Made by a program: the position numbers and the translations under genes. A stretch of 64,000 bases of DNA, taken from contig NZ_CAMLDD010000006.1 in assembly GCF_946478785.1 (NCBI RefSeq), forward strand, positions 62,001 through 126,000, written 5' to 3'. This stretch comes from an uncultured Flavobacterium sp. (GTDB lineage: Bacteria; Bacteroidota; Bacteroidia; Flavobacteriales; Flavobacteriaceae). Of the stretch, positions 1 to 8,031 are shown in pieces (position 1 is the stretch's first letter; each line of letters opens with the position of its first letter). The notes under the pieces were generated by a model. The model ran no database searches. It saw only the letters and a list, made by a program, of their open reading frames with translations, and was not told where the DNA came from.

Positions 1-256
1 TTTGATCAAACGCCAGATAATATTGCGTTTCCAGTTCATATAATGATCCTCTTGAAATATGAAGGAAATGAATTGTATCTTTTGATGTCTGTCGTCCACA
101 ACCTTCAGCAATATTTGAAGGGATTGAAATAGCAGCTCTTCTCATTTGGTTCGTCAAACCAAATATTTCATATTTAGGAAACAACTTGGTAGAATCATAT
201 AAAAAGTTTACCAACTTCCGAGCTTCAACCCAAACATCTAATTTACTGTAATCCAT
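1..256 (-). CDS. four-helix bundle protein (S23/IVS family), 3' end cut by window edge
   Basis: The minus strand from an ATG at 256 encodes a product starting MDYSKLDVWVEARKLV and running 85 codons, with no stop, to the left edge. It contains QMRRAAISIPSNIAEGCGR, the hallmark of the four-helix bundle family first seen in 23S rRNA intervening sequences. Members are usually about 120 residues, so roughly two thirds is visible. The gene follows metH on the same strand after an 87-bp hairpin-rich gap. These proteins are scattered through Flavobacterium chromosomes without any rRNA context, and their function is unknown. The family call is firm. Confidence 0.85.
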   Translation of the reverse strand, partial: MDYSKLDVWVEARKLVNFLYDSTKLFPKYEIFGLTNQMRRAAISIPSNIAEGCGRQTSKDTIHFLHISRGSLYELETQYYLAFDQ

Positions 257-264
257 TTCTTTTT

Positions 265-340
265 TGGTTGATAGTTGTTTGTTGTCAGTTGATAGTTTAA
301 GTGCTATATCTAACAACCAAAAACTATCAACTATCAACCA
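265..340. repeat. intergenic inverted repeat (GTTGATAGTT family)
   Basis: TGGTTGATAGTT at 265-276 is the exact reverse complement of AACTATCAACCA at 329-340. A second nested arm pair (287-298 with 321-332) uses the same words. Related words recur at 11595-11678. The hairpin lies between the end of metH and the downstream gene. It has no T-tract typical of a terminator and belongs to the dispersed repeats that fill gaps in this window. Confidence 0.7.
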
Positions 341-343
341 ATT

Positions 344-3019
344 TTAGTCTGCTATATTAGGATTTAACCATTTCATTGCGTAATCCGTTGGTACATTGCG
401 TCGTTTGGCGTAATCTACCACCTGATCTTCTTTTATTTTTCCTAGGCCGAAATATTTACTTTTCGGATTTCCGAAATAATAACCTGAAACGGATGAAGCC
501 GGCCACATTGCCATGCTTTCTGTCAGCGTTACACCAATTTCTTCAGCAACATTTAAAAGTTTCCAAATGGTTGGTTTTTCCAGGTGATCCGGACAAGCAG
601 GATATCCCGGTGCTGGACGAATTCCTTTATAATTCTCTTTAATCAATTCTTCGTTTGTTAAAGCTTCTTCCTTATCATAACCCCAAAAATCTTTACGTAC
701 TTTTTCGTGAAGATATTCGGCGAAAGCCTCTGCAAAACGATCGGCAAGTGCTTTCACCATAATCGAATTATAATCATCTAAAGCCGCCTCAAATTCAGCT
801 GCCCATTCGTCTACACCAAAACCAGTTGTTACACAGAAAGCTCCCATATAATCTGTTATTCCGCTTTCCTTTGGCAAAATAAAGTCTGCCAGAGCCATAT
901 TTGGGGCTCCTTTAGTTTTTTGCGACTGCACACGAAGCGTTAAGAACTTCTCTAAAACTTTTCCGTTTTCATCACGCAATTCGATATCGTCGTCGTCAAC
1001 CTGATTACAAGGAAAAATTCCGTAAATCCCTTTTGCTTTTAGTTTTTTCTCTGCCAAAATTACTTTCAGCATTTCCTGAGCATCCGCAAAAACAGATGTC
1101 GCTTGTTCACCCACAACCTCATCAGTTAAAATGGCCGGATATTTTCCATGCAATTCCCAAGTTTGAAAAAATGGAGTCCAGTCTATATACGGAACCAAAA
1201 CATCCAGTTCAACTTCAACAATTTGTTTACCAATAACTTTTGGTTTCGTTGGCGTGTATTCACTCCAGTCTAGTTGTAATTTGTTTTTACGCGCATCTTC
1301 AATACTTAAGAAGTTTTTATCTCTCGAACGATTTAAAAACGTTTCTCTAAACGCATCGTATTCTGCACGAATATCGCTTGCATATATCTTACGGTTATGA
1401 TCTAAAAGATTTCCAGCAACCGTCACGGCGCGCGAAGCATCGTTTACGTGAATTACAGTTTCTCTATACTGCGGAGCGATTTTCACGGCAGTATGCGCGC
1501 GAGAAGTTGTTGCCCCACCAATCATAATCGGGATTTTAATATTTTGTTTGTCCAATTCTTTGGCCAGATATACCATCTCATCAAGCGAAGGCGTGATCAG
1601 TCCGCTTAATCCGATAATATCAACATTATGTTCAATCGCAGCCGCAATAATTTTTTCCGGAGGCACCATAACACCAAGATCGACGATCTCATAATTGTTA
1701 CACGCCAAAACTACCGAAACAATATTTTTACCAATATCATGAACGTCTCCCTTTACGGTTGCCATTAAAATTTTTCCGTTTCCTTGTTTGTCTCCCGCTT
1801 GTTTGCTTGCTTCAATATATGGCAATAAATACGCCACGGCTTTTTTCATAACACGTGCCGATTTTACTACCTGAGGCAGGAACATTTTTCCGCTTCCAAA
1901 TAAATCTCCAACGACATTCATTCCTGTCATCAAATTGATTTCGATAACTTCGATTGGTTTGGTTGCAGCCAAACGAGCTTCTTCAACATCTTCTTCAATA
2001 AAAGCATCAACTCCTTTTACTAATGAATGCGTAATTCTTTCCTGAACCGTTCCCAAACGCCATTCCTGAATCGCTTTTTCATCACTTTTTACTTCGCCTT
2101 TTACGTTCTCAGCAAAATCTAAAAGACGCTCTGTCGCATCGTCGCGTCTATCTAAAATTACGTCTTCTACGTGCTCTAATAAGTCTTTCGGAATATCATC
2201 GTAAATCGAAAGCATCTCTGGATTCACGATTCCCATTGTCATTCCATTCTTGATCGCGTGGTATAAAAACACCGAGTGCATCGCTTCACGAACATGATCA
2301 TTTCCTCTAAAAGAAAACGAAACGTTACTCACTCCACCGCTAATGTGCGCGTGAGGCAAGTTTTCGCGAACCCATTTTGTACCTCTAAAAAAGTCTAAAG
2401 CATTTAAGCGATGTTCTTCCATTCCAGTTGCAACGGGGAAAATATTTAAATCGAAAATAATATCCTGTGGAGGGAAACCCACTTTGTTAACCAAAATATC
2501 ATACGAACGCTGACAAATCTCCACTCTTCGGTCAAAATTATCGGCCTGACCTACTTCGTCAAAAGCCATAATAATTGCTGCTGCTCCGTAACGTTTGATT
2601 AATTTGGCGTGATGAATAAAGGCTTCTTCACCTTCTTTCAACGAAATCGAGTTGACAACACTTTTTCCTTGTACTACTTTCAGACCCGCTTCGATGATTT
2701 CCCATTTTGAACTGTCGATCATAATCGGCACTCTCGAAATATCCGGTTCTGATGCAATTAAATTCAGGAATTTTGTCATTGCCTGAACACCATCAAGCAT
2801 TCCTTCATCCATATTAATATCGATGATCTGTGCTCCACCTTCTACTTGTTGTCTTGCAATATCAAGCGCCTCATCATATTTCTCTTCCTTAATTAAGCGG
2901 AGGAATTTTCGCGAACCCGTTACATTCGTACGTTCCCCAACGTTTACAAAAACACTTTCGGGCGTAATGATCAACGGTTCTAATCCTGCTAATACAAGGT
3001 CTCTTCTTTTTTCTGCCAT
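344..3019 (-). CDS. metH: methionine synthase, C-terminal half (folate, B12 and activation domains)
   Basis: This is the cobalamin-dependent methionine synthase without its homocysteine-binding domain. The pterin-binding TIM barrel covers about residues 15-270 ([14 protein letters not shown] near the start). The B12 cap follows, then the Rossmann B12 domain with DVHDIG at 425-430 (His427 is the lower cobalt ligand). The reactivation domain ends with [12 protein letters not shown] at 801-812, which binds SAM. At 891 residues it matches the usual size of the split form. The missing homocysteine domain is the separate gene at 4146-5150, so the two products must work together. The ATG start gives a normal N-terminus. 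The gap between the halves holds one extra gene and a long repeat cluster. Confidence 0.97.
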   Translation of the reverse strand: MAEKRRDLVLAGLEPLIITPESVFVNVGERTNVTGSRKFLRLIKEEKYDEALDIARQQVEGGAQIIDINMDEGMLDGVQAMTKFLNLIASEPDISRVPIMIDSSKWEIIEAGLKVVQGKSVVNSISLKEGEEAFIHHAKLIKRYGAAAIIMAFDEVGQADNFDRRVEICQRSYDILVNKVGFPPQDIIFDLNIFPVATGMEEHRLNALDFFRGTKWVRENLPHAHISGGVSNVSFSFRGNDHVREAMHSVFLYHAIKNGMTMGIVNPEMLSIYDDIPKDLLEHVEDVILDRRDDATERLLDFAENVKGEVKSDEKAIQEWRLGTVQERITHSLVKGVDAFIEEDVEEARLAATKPIEVIEINLMTGMNVVGDLFGSGKMFLPQVVKSARVMKKAVAYLLPYIEASKQAGDKQGNGKILMATVKGDVHDIGKNIVSVVLACNNYEIVDLGVMVPPEKIIAAAIEHNVDIIGLSGLITPSLDEMVYLAKELDKQNIKIPIMIGGATTSRAHTAVKIAPQYRETVIHVNDASRAVTVAGNLLDHNRKIYASDIRAEYDAFRETFLNRSRDKNFLSIEDARKNKLQLDWSEYTPTKPKVIGKQIVEVELDVLVPYIDWTPFFQTWELHGKYPAILTDEVVGEQATSVFADAQEMLKVILAEKKLKAKGIYGIFPCNQVDDDDIELRDENGKVLEKFLTLRVQSQKTKGAPNMALADFILPKESGITDYMGAFCVTTGFGVDEWAAEFEAALDDYNSIMVKALADRFAEAFAEYLHEKVRKDFWGYDKEEALTNEELIKENYKGIRPAPGYPACPDHLEKPTIWKLLNVAEEIGVTLTESMAMWPASSVSGYYFGNPKSKYFGLGKIKEDQVVDYAKRRNVPTDYAMKWLNPNIAD

Positions 3020-3029
3020 TTTCTTTTAA

Positions 3030-3440
3030 TTTTCAACGGAATAAATTCCGTCGCTACAATATTTTTCGTTCCTCTGGAACTGTTTCTTCAACGTCATGCT
3101 TGTCTTTGCGAGGAACGAAGCAATCTCACTCTAATATTTCAAATTCTAAAAGATCTATAAAATCTTTCAGGTATTTATGTTTCCATTTCTGGGCGTGTCC
3201 CAAGGGCCGGGCTATCCGTTGCAAGTCCTCGATCAATTTCGTTATCACTGCATTGGTCTGCGGGCTTTTCACTTCTATCCCTCACGCGGCACTCGGTTTT
3301 ATAAGACGTTTAATTTTTCCGAGATTTCACGAAAATAAATCATTGAAACTACATGTGCCGTTCCTACGGAACTCCTTTCACCTCTTCTTTATTTCAACGG
3401 AATAAATTCCGTTGCTACAAAATATATCGTTCCTCCGGAA
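3030..3440. repeat. dispersed repeat modules between the two metH halves
   Basis: Two copies of one module occur at about 3033-3081 and 3389-3440. Each has a short palindrome (GGAATAAATTCC), the words GCTACAA, and a second palindrome (GTTCCTCYGGAAC). A related module with a different first palindrome lies at 7945-8027 and 8690-8735. Between the copies is a common sequence containing TTGCGAGGAACGAAGCAATC (about 3105-3124). No convincing gene lies between 3020 and 3614. The modules look like REP-type elements carried at many genome positions. Confidence 0.75.
3210..3304. repeat. 95-bp repeat, copy 1
   Basis: This segment runs from GGCTATCCGTTGCAAGTCC to ACTCGGTTTTATAA. It is about 90 percent identical by eye to 3543-3634. 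It is more GC-rich than its surroundings and contains CTATCCCTCACGC near its end. It is a member of a repeat family that I recognise as common between flavobacterial genes. Its function is unknown. Confidence 0.75.
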
Positions 3441-3542
3441 CTTACTTTTTTTTGCTAGCGCGAGCGTCACGCTCGTGCACATTCCAATTGAAAATTTAAA
3501 ACTATTCTTTGTGGGCACGAGCTGGAAACTCGCTCTAGCAGA

Positions 3543-3634
3543 GGCTATCCGTTACAAATCCTCGACCAATTCCGTTATCACTGCATCGGTCTGCGGGTTT
3601 TTCACTGCTATCCCTCACGCACTCGGTTTCATAA
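3543..3634. repeat. 95-bp repeat, copy 2, forms the 3' end of the neighbouring gene
   Basis: This second copy of the repeat at 3210-3304 differs by scattered substitutions and a 3-bp deletion (CACGCAC against CACGCGGCAC). The gene at 3615-4109 reads into it: its last residues MKPSA and its TGA stop come from the repeat. The repeat therefore probably arrived after the gene and replaced its original end. Confidence 0.75.
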
Positions 3635-4109
3635 TAACATTTTCCCTCCGAAACCATTTCCATTTTGACTTCTCTATATATTTACATGTTACGCCGCCAT
3701 CATAGATATAATATTTAGTTTTGGTAAAGCCTGCCTTAACTAATGTAAGTGAATCAGGTTTTAACTTTTCCTTCACAATAATATAATTTTCCTTTTCAGG
3801 ACTATTTAAATCATATTTCACTTTATAAAATTTGTTTAAAGCTGCACTATCATTATTATTTACAAGAACCTTCGATATGATTTTTTTATCTAAATAAAAA
3901 TAATACTGTAAATATGTAACCCTGCGTCCATGTTTAAACCTAGTTGAAAGTGCTATAGATTCTCCTTTAAATGAATCCCCATAATTATCACTTTCATTCT
4001 TTTGATAGTAAATAGATAATATAAATAAACCCACTAATGCAAAAAAGATAACGACTTTTCTCCAATTTGTTTTTTCATCTAATCTAATATCCTCTTTTAT
4101 CATCTTCAA
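3615..4109 (-). CDS. hypothetical single-pass membrane protein inserted between metH halves
   Basis: The product has 164 residues: a short charged N-terminus, one membrane segment at about 19-35 (VVIFFALVGLFILSIYY), and a hydrophilic remainder rich in Lys and Tyr. I do not recognise a domain. It starts 36 bp after the metH1 stop on the same strand, so it is probably co-transcribed from the SAM-I-controlled promoter, but nothing links it to methionine synthesis. Its C-terminal residues and stop lie inside a dispersed repeat (3543-3634), so the native end may have been altered. ATG at 4103 is an alternative start. Confidence 0.7.
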   Translation of the reverse strand: MKMIKEDIRLDEKTNWRKVVIFFALVGLFILSIYYQKNESDNYGDSFKGESIALSTRFKHGRRVTYLQYYFYLDKKIISKVLVNNNDSAALNKFYKVKYDLNSPEKENYIIVKEKLKPDSLTLVKAGFTKTKYYIYDGGVTCKYIEKSKWKWFRRENVIMKPSA

Positions 4110-4145
4110 TTCGATGCAATTGCACCTGCTAAATTACAAGAATCT

Positions 4146-5150
4146 TTATACCAAAACCGGCGCCACTCTCGGCTTATAATCCTTCGCCACTTCAGCAATT
4201 AATCGAATATGATCCGGAGTTGTTCCGCAACAACCACCGATGATGTTGATTAAATTATCGTCTAAATATTCTTTGATTAACGCCTGTGTTTGTTCCGGTG
4301 TTTCATCATATTGTCCGAACGCGTTTGGCAATCCTGCATTGGGGTGTGCTGAAACATTGAACTGTGTATGCTGAGATAATGTTTTTAAATACGGTTTTAA
4401 CAAATCGGCTCCAAGAGCGCAGTTGAAACCAACACTTAATAACGGAATATGTGATACTGAAATCAAAAACGCTTCAACTGTTTGCCCTGAAAGTGTTCTT
4501 CCTGAAGCATCGGTAATCGTTCCTGAAACCATGATTGGAATATCCAGATTACGTTCTTCTTTTACTTCTTCAATAGCGAAAAGTGCTGCTTTGGCATTTA
4601 AGGTATCGAAAATGGTTTCTACCAAAAGTAAATCGCATCCACCATCCATTAAAGCTTCCACTTGTTGTTTGTAAGCAATACGCAAATCATCAAACGTTAC
4701 GGCTCTGTAACCTGGATCGTTTACGTCTGGAGACATACTTGCCGTACGGTTTGTCGGTCCGATTGAACCGGCAACGAAACGCGGTTTGTTTGGATTTTTA
4801 GCGGTAAATTCATCCGCTACTTCACGGGCAATTTTAGCCGATTCGTAGTTTAATTCATAAACCAGATCTTCCAGAAAATAATCGGCCATACCGATTGTCG
4901 TTCCTGAAAAAGTATTCGTTTCTACAATGTCTGCGCCGGCTTCGTAATAAGCAGCATGAACATCACGGATTGCCTGAGGCTCTGTGATGGATAGTAAATC
5001 GTTGTTTCCTTTTAACGGATGCGGGAAATCTTTGAAACGCTCTCCACGAAAATCTTCTTCGGAGAAATTATAGCGCTGCAGCATGGTTCCCATTGCCCCG
5101 TCAAGGATTAGGATATTCTTTTTGATTGCTTCCTGAATTGTTATTGACAT
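4146..5150 (-). CDS. metH: methionine synthase, homocysteine-binding half (homocysteine S-methyltransferase domain)
   Basis: This 334-residue protein is the N-terminal domain of cobalamin-dependent MetH as a stand-alone gene. It opens with [15 protein letters not shown] and carries the three zinc-binding cysteines that activate homocysteine: Cys244 (in [12 protein letters not shown]) and Cys307-Cys308 (in [12 protein letters not shown]). It must act with the 891-residue product of 344-3019, which supplies the folate, B12 and reactivation domains. A SAM-I riboswitch lies upstream on the same strand (5490-5595), so expression should fall when SAM is plentiful. The leader between the riboswitch and this ATG is long (about 340 nt) and holds repeats. 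Confidence 0.96.
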   Translation of the reverse strand: MSITIQEAIKKNILILDGAMGTMLQRYNFSEEDFRGERFKDFPHPLKGNNDLLSITEPQAIRDVHAAYYEAGADIVETNTFSGTTIGMADYFLEDLVYELNYESAKIAREVADEFTAKNPNKPRFVAGSIGPTNRTASMSPDVNDPGYRAVTFDDLRIAYKQQVEALMDGGCDLLLVETIFDTLNAKAALFAIEEVKEERNLDIPIMVSGTITDASGRTLSGQTVEAFLISVSHIPLLSVGFNCALGADLLKPYLKTLSQHTQFNVSAHPNAGLPNAFGQYDETPEQTQALIKEYLDDNLINIIGGCCGTTPDHIRLIAEVAKDYKPRVAPVLV

Positions 5151-5226
5151 ATTTTTTATCTTTTAGCTACTGAGACGCTAAGGCGCTAAGGTGCTAAGTT
5201 TTTTATTTAATTATATTTCCTCATTT

Positions 5227-5260
5227 AAACCCGACAGGTTTTTAAAAACCTGTCGGGTTT
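5227..5260. repeat. perfect 34-bp palindrome
   Basis: AAACCCGACAGGTTTTT at 5227-5243 is followed directly by its reverse complement. The core (CCCGACAGGTTTT) is another frequent intergenic element of flavobacteria. It sits in the metH1 leader, where the RNA would fold into a strong hairpin. It has no T-tract outside the stem arms, so I do not call it a terminator. Confidence 0.8.
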
Positions 5261-5310
5261 AACGCTTGGCTTTTTTGATTTACACTAATTCCAAAAGTTC
5301 ACTATTGACG

Positions 5311-5412
5311 CTAATTAGCCCCGATTAAGCCGGTATCCTCGCAGTGAAACGGAGAGATATAGGCGAAAGCGGGAACCCATGACTGCAAAAAATGCGTCAA
5401 TGATTCGCTCAT
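5311..5412. repeat. GC-rich repeat-like segment in the metH1 leader
   Basis: This stretch (around AGCCCCGATTAAGCCGGTATCC to GCGGGAACCCATGACTGC) is clearly less AT-rich than its flanks. It resembles a flavobacterial intergenic repeat I have seen in other genomes, of the form AGCCC.GATT..G..GGTATCCT followed by ATATAG.CG.AAGC.GG. It lies between the SAM-I riboswitch and metH1. On the minus strand it reads open for 33 codons, but this looks incidental. No function is known to me. Confidence 0.5.
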
Positions 5413-5489
5413 GATACTGAAATTGATTCAGTAAAATTGTATTGTAAGTTTTTCAGGAAAGTTTTTGAGAAATACGTGATGTATTTTGT

Positions 5490-5595
5490 GTTATCTATCT
5501 TGAATGCCAAAGCATTAAGTAGAATGTAGCACCTTCTTTATGGTAAAGGGTTGCTAAGGTTTCATTGGGTCTTTCCCTCCGCCTTTCGTGATAAC
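5490..5595 (-). promoter_or_regulatory. SAM-I riboswitch (S-box) of the metH operon
   Basis: Read on the minus strand, the element has the S-box core in order: GGCGGAGGGA, then CAATGAAACCTTAGCAACC, then AAGGTGCTACATTCTAC. The closing P1 helix pairs GTTATC (5590-5595) with GATAAC (5490-5495). This matches the SAM-I consensus. It lies 340 nt upstream of metH1, in the right orientation, and just downstream of a good promoter (5619-5626). No clear terminator follows directly, so the output mechanism is not visible. Confidence 0.93.
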
Positions 5596-5618
5596 TTTCA
5601 ATAAAATTAGGAACGGCG

Positions 5619-5626
5619 CAAAGGTA
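5619..5626 (-). promoter_or_regulatory. promoter -7 element for the metH riboswitch transcript
   Basis: On the minus strand TACCTTTG matches the Bacteroidetes -7 consensus TAnnTTTG. A TTG lies about 20 bp upstream (within CACTTGCAAG), as expected for the -33 box. Transcription would start about 20 nt before the SAM-I P1 helix. Confidence 0.75.
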
Positions 5627-5711
5627 TGAAATAGCCTTACGACTTGCAAGTGTTTTTTTAACTTTTCTAAGCAACTAAGATTCTGAGGTTCTAAGCATAA
5701 GTTCCTTTAAA

Positions 5712-5747
5712 TAATAAAGCTCAAACTACAGTAGCAGTTTGAGCTTT
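5712..5747 (-). terminator. terminator-like hairpin after the antitoxin remnant
   Basis: AAAGCTCAAACT (5716-5727) pairs perfectly with AGTTTGAGCTTT (5736-5747) around an 8-nt loop. On the minus strand the stem is followed by a T-rich stretch. The stem sequence is almost identical to the terminators at 6093-6123 and 6724-6757. Confidence 0.65.
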
Positions 5748-5813
5748 GATTTAAAATTTTAGTCTGTAATCCCTAAGATAAGGGTTTATTATATTGATCA
5801 AAATGAGTGTTGG

Positions 5814-5948
5814 TTAAAAACTTCTGTCCCATCTTAGAAATGTATCCATGACTTCCTGATGATCTGAAAATTCATTATCTGTCGCAGCCATTTCGTTATC
5901 AATTTTAGACTTTTCTTCTAGTAATTCTTCTTCATTCCAATTGTTCAT
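5814..5948 (-). pseudogene. antitoxin remnant or mini-antitoxin (44 aa)
   Basis: An ATG-started frame of 44 residues begins MNNWNEEELLEEKSK and ends SDHQEVMDTFLRWDRSF. It aligns without gaps to the C-terminal half of the antitoxin at 6429-6656: NNW against DDW, and EFSDHQEVMDTFLRW against EFTGHEDVMKRFSKW. The N-terminal half, which in this family usually mediates dimerisation and DNA binding, is absent, and no N-terminal remnant is visible upstream. The toxin-facing C-terminal half survives, so it may be a decayed copy or a small decoy. It has its own terminator at 5712-5747. Confidence 0.6.
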
Positions 5949-6092
5949 AATAGATAATTATATTGATACTTCCTTAAAGTTAGTATTTTATCTTTGTTAT
6001 TCAAAATACCTCAGTCAAATTTTTTTCCTTTCAAAATTGATGTTGTAAAGATAGTTCGCTAATAATACAGTAAGTTTAAATTAACATCAACA

Positions 6093-6123
6093 AAAAAGCC
6101 CAAACTTTTAAAGTTTGAGCTTT
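6093..6123 (-). terminator. terminator after the toxin gene
   Basis: On the minus strand AAAGCTCAAACTTT and AAAGTTTGGGCTTT form a stem followed by a run of T, 22 bp after the toxin stop codon. This is a typical rho-independent terminator. Confidence 0.85.
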
Positions 6124-6144
6124 CATAACTATTACAGCACCTTT

Positions 6145-6438
6145 TTAGTGTTTGTGCTTTTGTTTTGTACCTCTAAAATTAATTATTTCGACAGTTCTGT
6201 ATTCTTTATTTAATTTATAAACCAGATAATTATTTTTATCAATAATTGCTTTATGTAAAGACTTTTTTCTTAGTGATGTTGGAAACTGTTCTGGATTTAT
6301 CCTGATTTGATTAAAAACCTGCTCGATACTTTTTTCAAGATTCAAAATTTCTTTTAATGTCCAGTTTTCTTCCAGATAATCTAAAACTTTATTAAAACCA
6401 TTGACTGCTTGTGAAGTCCAAATAATTTTTAATGCCAT
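6145..6438 (-). CDS. RelE/ParE family toxin
   Basis: The 97-residue basic protein has the ParE/RelE layout: an N-terminal helical hairpin (WTSQAVNGFNKVLDYLEENW), a middle INPEQFP segment, and a C-terminal strand (YLVYKLNKEYRTVEIINFRGTKQ) typical of the toxin fold. Homologues block DNA gyrase or cut mRNA on ribosomes; the sequence does not tell which. It overlaps the upstream antitoxin gene by 10 bp, the usual arrangement of a translationally coupled toxin-antitoxin operon. A strong terminator follows. Confidence 0.85.
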   Translation of the reverse strand: MALKIIWTSQAVNGFNKVLDYLEENWTLKEILNLEKSIEQVFNQIRINPEQFPTSLRKKSLHKAIIDKNNYLVYKLNKEYRTVEIINFRGTKQKHKH

Positions 6439-6656
6439 TTCGAAAATCTTTTCATAACATCTTCATGTCCTGTGAATTCCCCTTCTTTAGCTTGTTCAAG
6501 TCCTATTTGAATTTCAGCTTTTTCTGATTCTGACATATCATCAAACCAATCATCTTGATTTGCTTTCAATATTAACTCCAGTTTTTCTAAAACACTTTCA
6601 TCTTCCACATTAACCAATTTCTGAATAAATTGATACTTTCTTGCTTCTAAATTCAT
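6429..6656 (-). CDS. antitoxin of a ParDE/RelBE-like pair
   Basis: This acidic 75-residue protein (MNLEARKYQFIQKLVN at the start, EFTGHEDVMKRFSKWH at the end) precedes and overlaps the toxin gene by 10 bp. I chose the ATG at 6656; the frame also opens at a TTG nine bases upstream. The N-terminal part (residues 1-32) is the likely dimerisation and operator-binding part, and the acidic C-terminus should wrap the toxin. A shortened paralogue of its second half lies downstream at 5814-5948. Confidence 0.82.
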   Translation of the reverse strand: MNLEARKYQFIQKLVNVEDESVLEKLELILKANQDDWFDDMSESEKAEIQIGLEQAKEGEFTGHEDVMKRFSKWH

Positions 6657-6723
6657 GATAATCAAAATTTATTTAACCCAAAGATACAAATTATATTAAA
6701 GCTTCTGAGAGACTAATTCTAAA

Positions 6724-6757
6724 ACAAAAAAGCCCAAACTAAAAAGTTTGAGCTTTT
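6724..6757 (-). terminator. terminator of the cys/siroheme gene cluster
   Basis: AAAGCCCAAACT (6729-6740) and AGTTTGAGCTTT (6745-6756) form a stem with a 4-nt loop. Read on the minus strand it is followed by TTTTTTG. It lies about 45 bp after the stop of the ferredoxin-NADP reductase gene, the last gene of the cluster. Confidence 0.85.
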
Positions 6758-6802
6758 GTATATAAATCTTAGTCGCTAGACCCTATCTTAGCATTTCTAA
6801 AA

Positions 6803-7855
6803 TTAAACTATCGCTTTTACAACCGCTTTTGGAGCTTCTTTACGAGTTCCGTCAAAACCGTCAACACCAGAAACTGTTGTATATTTCAATACATATTTTT
6901 TACCCGGATTGATGATTTGATACGCTGCCTGACACATTAAAGTTGCTTCGTGGAAACCACAAAGGATTAGTTTTAATTTACCAGGATACGTGTTTACATC
7001 TCCAATAGCAAAGATTCCCGGAATGTTAGTTTGGTAATCTAAAGCGTTGTTTACTTTAATTGCGTTTTTCTCGATTTCTAATCCCCAGTCCGCGATTGGT
7101 CCTAATTTTGGAGTCAATCCGAAAAGTGGAATAAAATAATCGGTTTCGATTTTACGGTGTGCTCCGTTTTCTTCGATATCCAAAGATTCAACATGCTCAG
7201 CACCGTTGATTCCGATTACTTCAGCAGGGGTAATTAGTTTAATTTTTCCTGCAGATTTTAATTCCTGTACTTTTTCTACAGAGTCCAAAGCGCCTCTGAA
7301 TTCATTTCTACGGTGAATCAAAGTTACCTCTGAAGCTACATTGGCAAGGAAAATACTCCAGTCTAAAGCTGAATCTCCTCCTCCTGCAATAACCACTCTT
7401 TTATCTCTGAATTTCTCCGGATTTTTGATGAAGTATTTTACTCCTTTATCTTCATAAAACTCGATATCTTCAATAAGTGGCTTACGTGGTTCGAAACTTC
7501 CTAAACCTCCTGCAATAGCAATCACAGGTGCGTGGAATTTCTTTCCTTTATTCGATGTTACGATAAAACTTCCGTCTTCTTGTTTTTCGATTGTTTCAGC
7601 ACGCTCTCCTAATGTATAACCCGGTTCAAATTGTTTAATTTGTTCCTGTAAGTTATCAATTAAATCTCCTGCTAAAACTTCCGGAAAGCCAGGAATGTCA
7701 TAAATAGGTTTTTTAGGATACAACTCTGAAAGTTGTCCTCCTGCTTGTGGCAAAGCATCTAAAATATGGCATTTTAATTTTAATAACCCTGCCTCGAAAA
7801 CGGCAAATAAACCTGTTGGTCCTGCTCCAATTATAAGTATATCTGTTTTAATCAT
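6803..7855 (-). CDS. ferredoxin/flavodoxin--NADP reductase, thioredoxin reductase-like
   Basis: The flavoprotein binds FAD through IIGAGPTG near residues 8-15 and NADPH through VVIAGGGDSALDWS in the middle. It lacks the CxxC redox pair of thioredoxin reductase, which places it with the YumC-type ferredoxin-NADP reductases of about 350 residues. The ATG at 7855 gives the N-terminus MIKTDILIIG normal for the family; an ATG 21 bases upstream is in frame. It closes the sulfate assimilation cluster and is the likely electron source for the ferredoxin-dependent sulfite reductase at 9501-11591. That role is inferred from position. Confidence 0.9.
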   Translation of the reverse strand: MIKTDILIIGAGPTGLFAVFEAGLLKLKCHILDALPQAGGQLSELYPKKPIYDIPGFPEVLAGDLIDNLQEQIKQFEPGYTLGERAETIEKQEDGSFIVTSNKGKKFHAPVIAIAGGLGSFEPRKPLIEDIEFYEDKGVKYFIKNPEKFRDKRVVIAGGGDSALDWSIFLANVASEVTLIHRRNEFRGALDSVEKVQELKSAGKIKLITPAEVIGINGAEHVESLDIEENGAHRKIETDYFIPLFGLTPKLGPIADWGLEIEKNAIKVNNALDYQTNIPGIFAIGDVNTYPGKLKLILCGFHEATLMCQAAYQIINPGKKYVLKYTTVSGVDGFDGTRKEAPKAVVKAIV

Positions 7856-7942
7856 TATGGTGTTGTTTATAATCATTCTTAATAATACAAAGAAACGAAT
7901 AATTTATTCTATTTTCAATGCTTTTTTACTCTTTCCTATAAT

Positions 7943-8027
7943 CAGCGGGTTAAAACCCGACGCTATAATCATACGACCATCGGGTTGAAACCCGACGCTA
8001 CAATATGTTTCACTCCTACGGAGTTTT
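7943..8027. repeat. GGGTT-AAACCCGACGCTA repeat modules
   Basis: Two tandem modules each have a short palindrome around AACCC (CGGGTTAAAACCCG and CGGGTTGAAACCCG), followed by ACGCTA(C/T)AAT. The second runs on to CTCCTACGGAG, another palindrome. A third copy lies at 8690-8735. The same architecture with other palindrome letters occurs at 3033 and 3389. Confidence 0.75.
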
Positions 8028-8031
8028 TTTA

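Noticed and set aside
3100..3405. plus-strand open frame of 101 codons between the metH halves
   Set aside because: It is made of dispersed repeat sequence (two repeat types) and does not resemble a protein family.
3412..3705. plus-strand open frame of 97 codons
   Set aside because: It covers the second repeat copy and the opposite strand of the gene at 3615-4109; it is a shadow of these.
5311..5412. 33-codon minus-strand frame (MSESLTHFLQ...) in the metH1 leader
   Set aside because: It lies fully within a repeat-like GC-rich segment. Openness is explained by composition, it has no following terminator, and the residues show no Cys or Met clustering.
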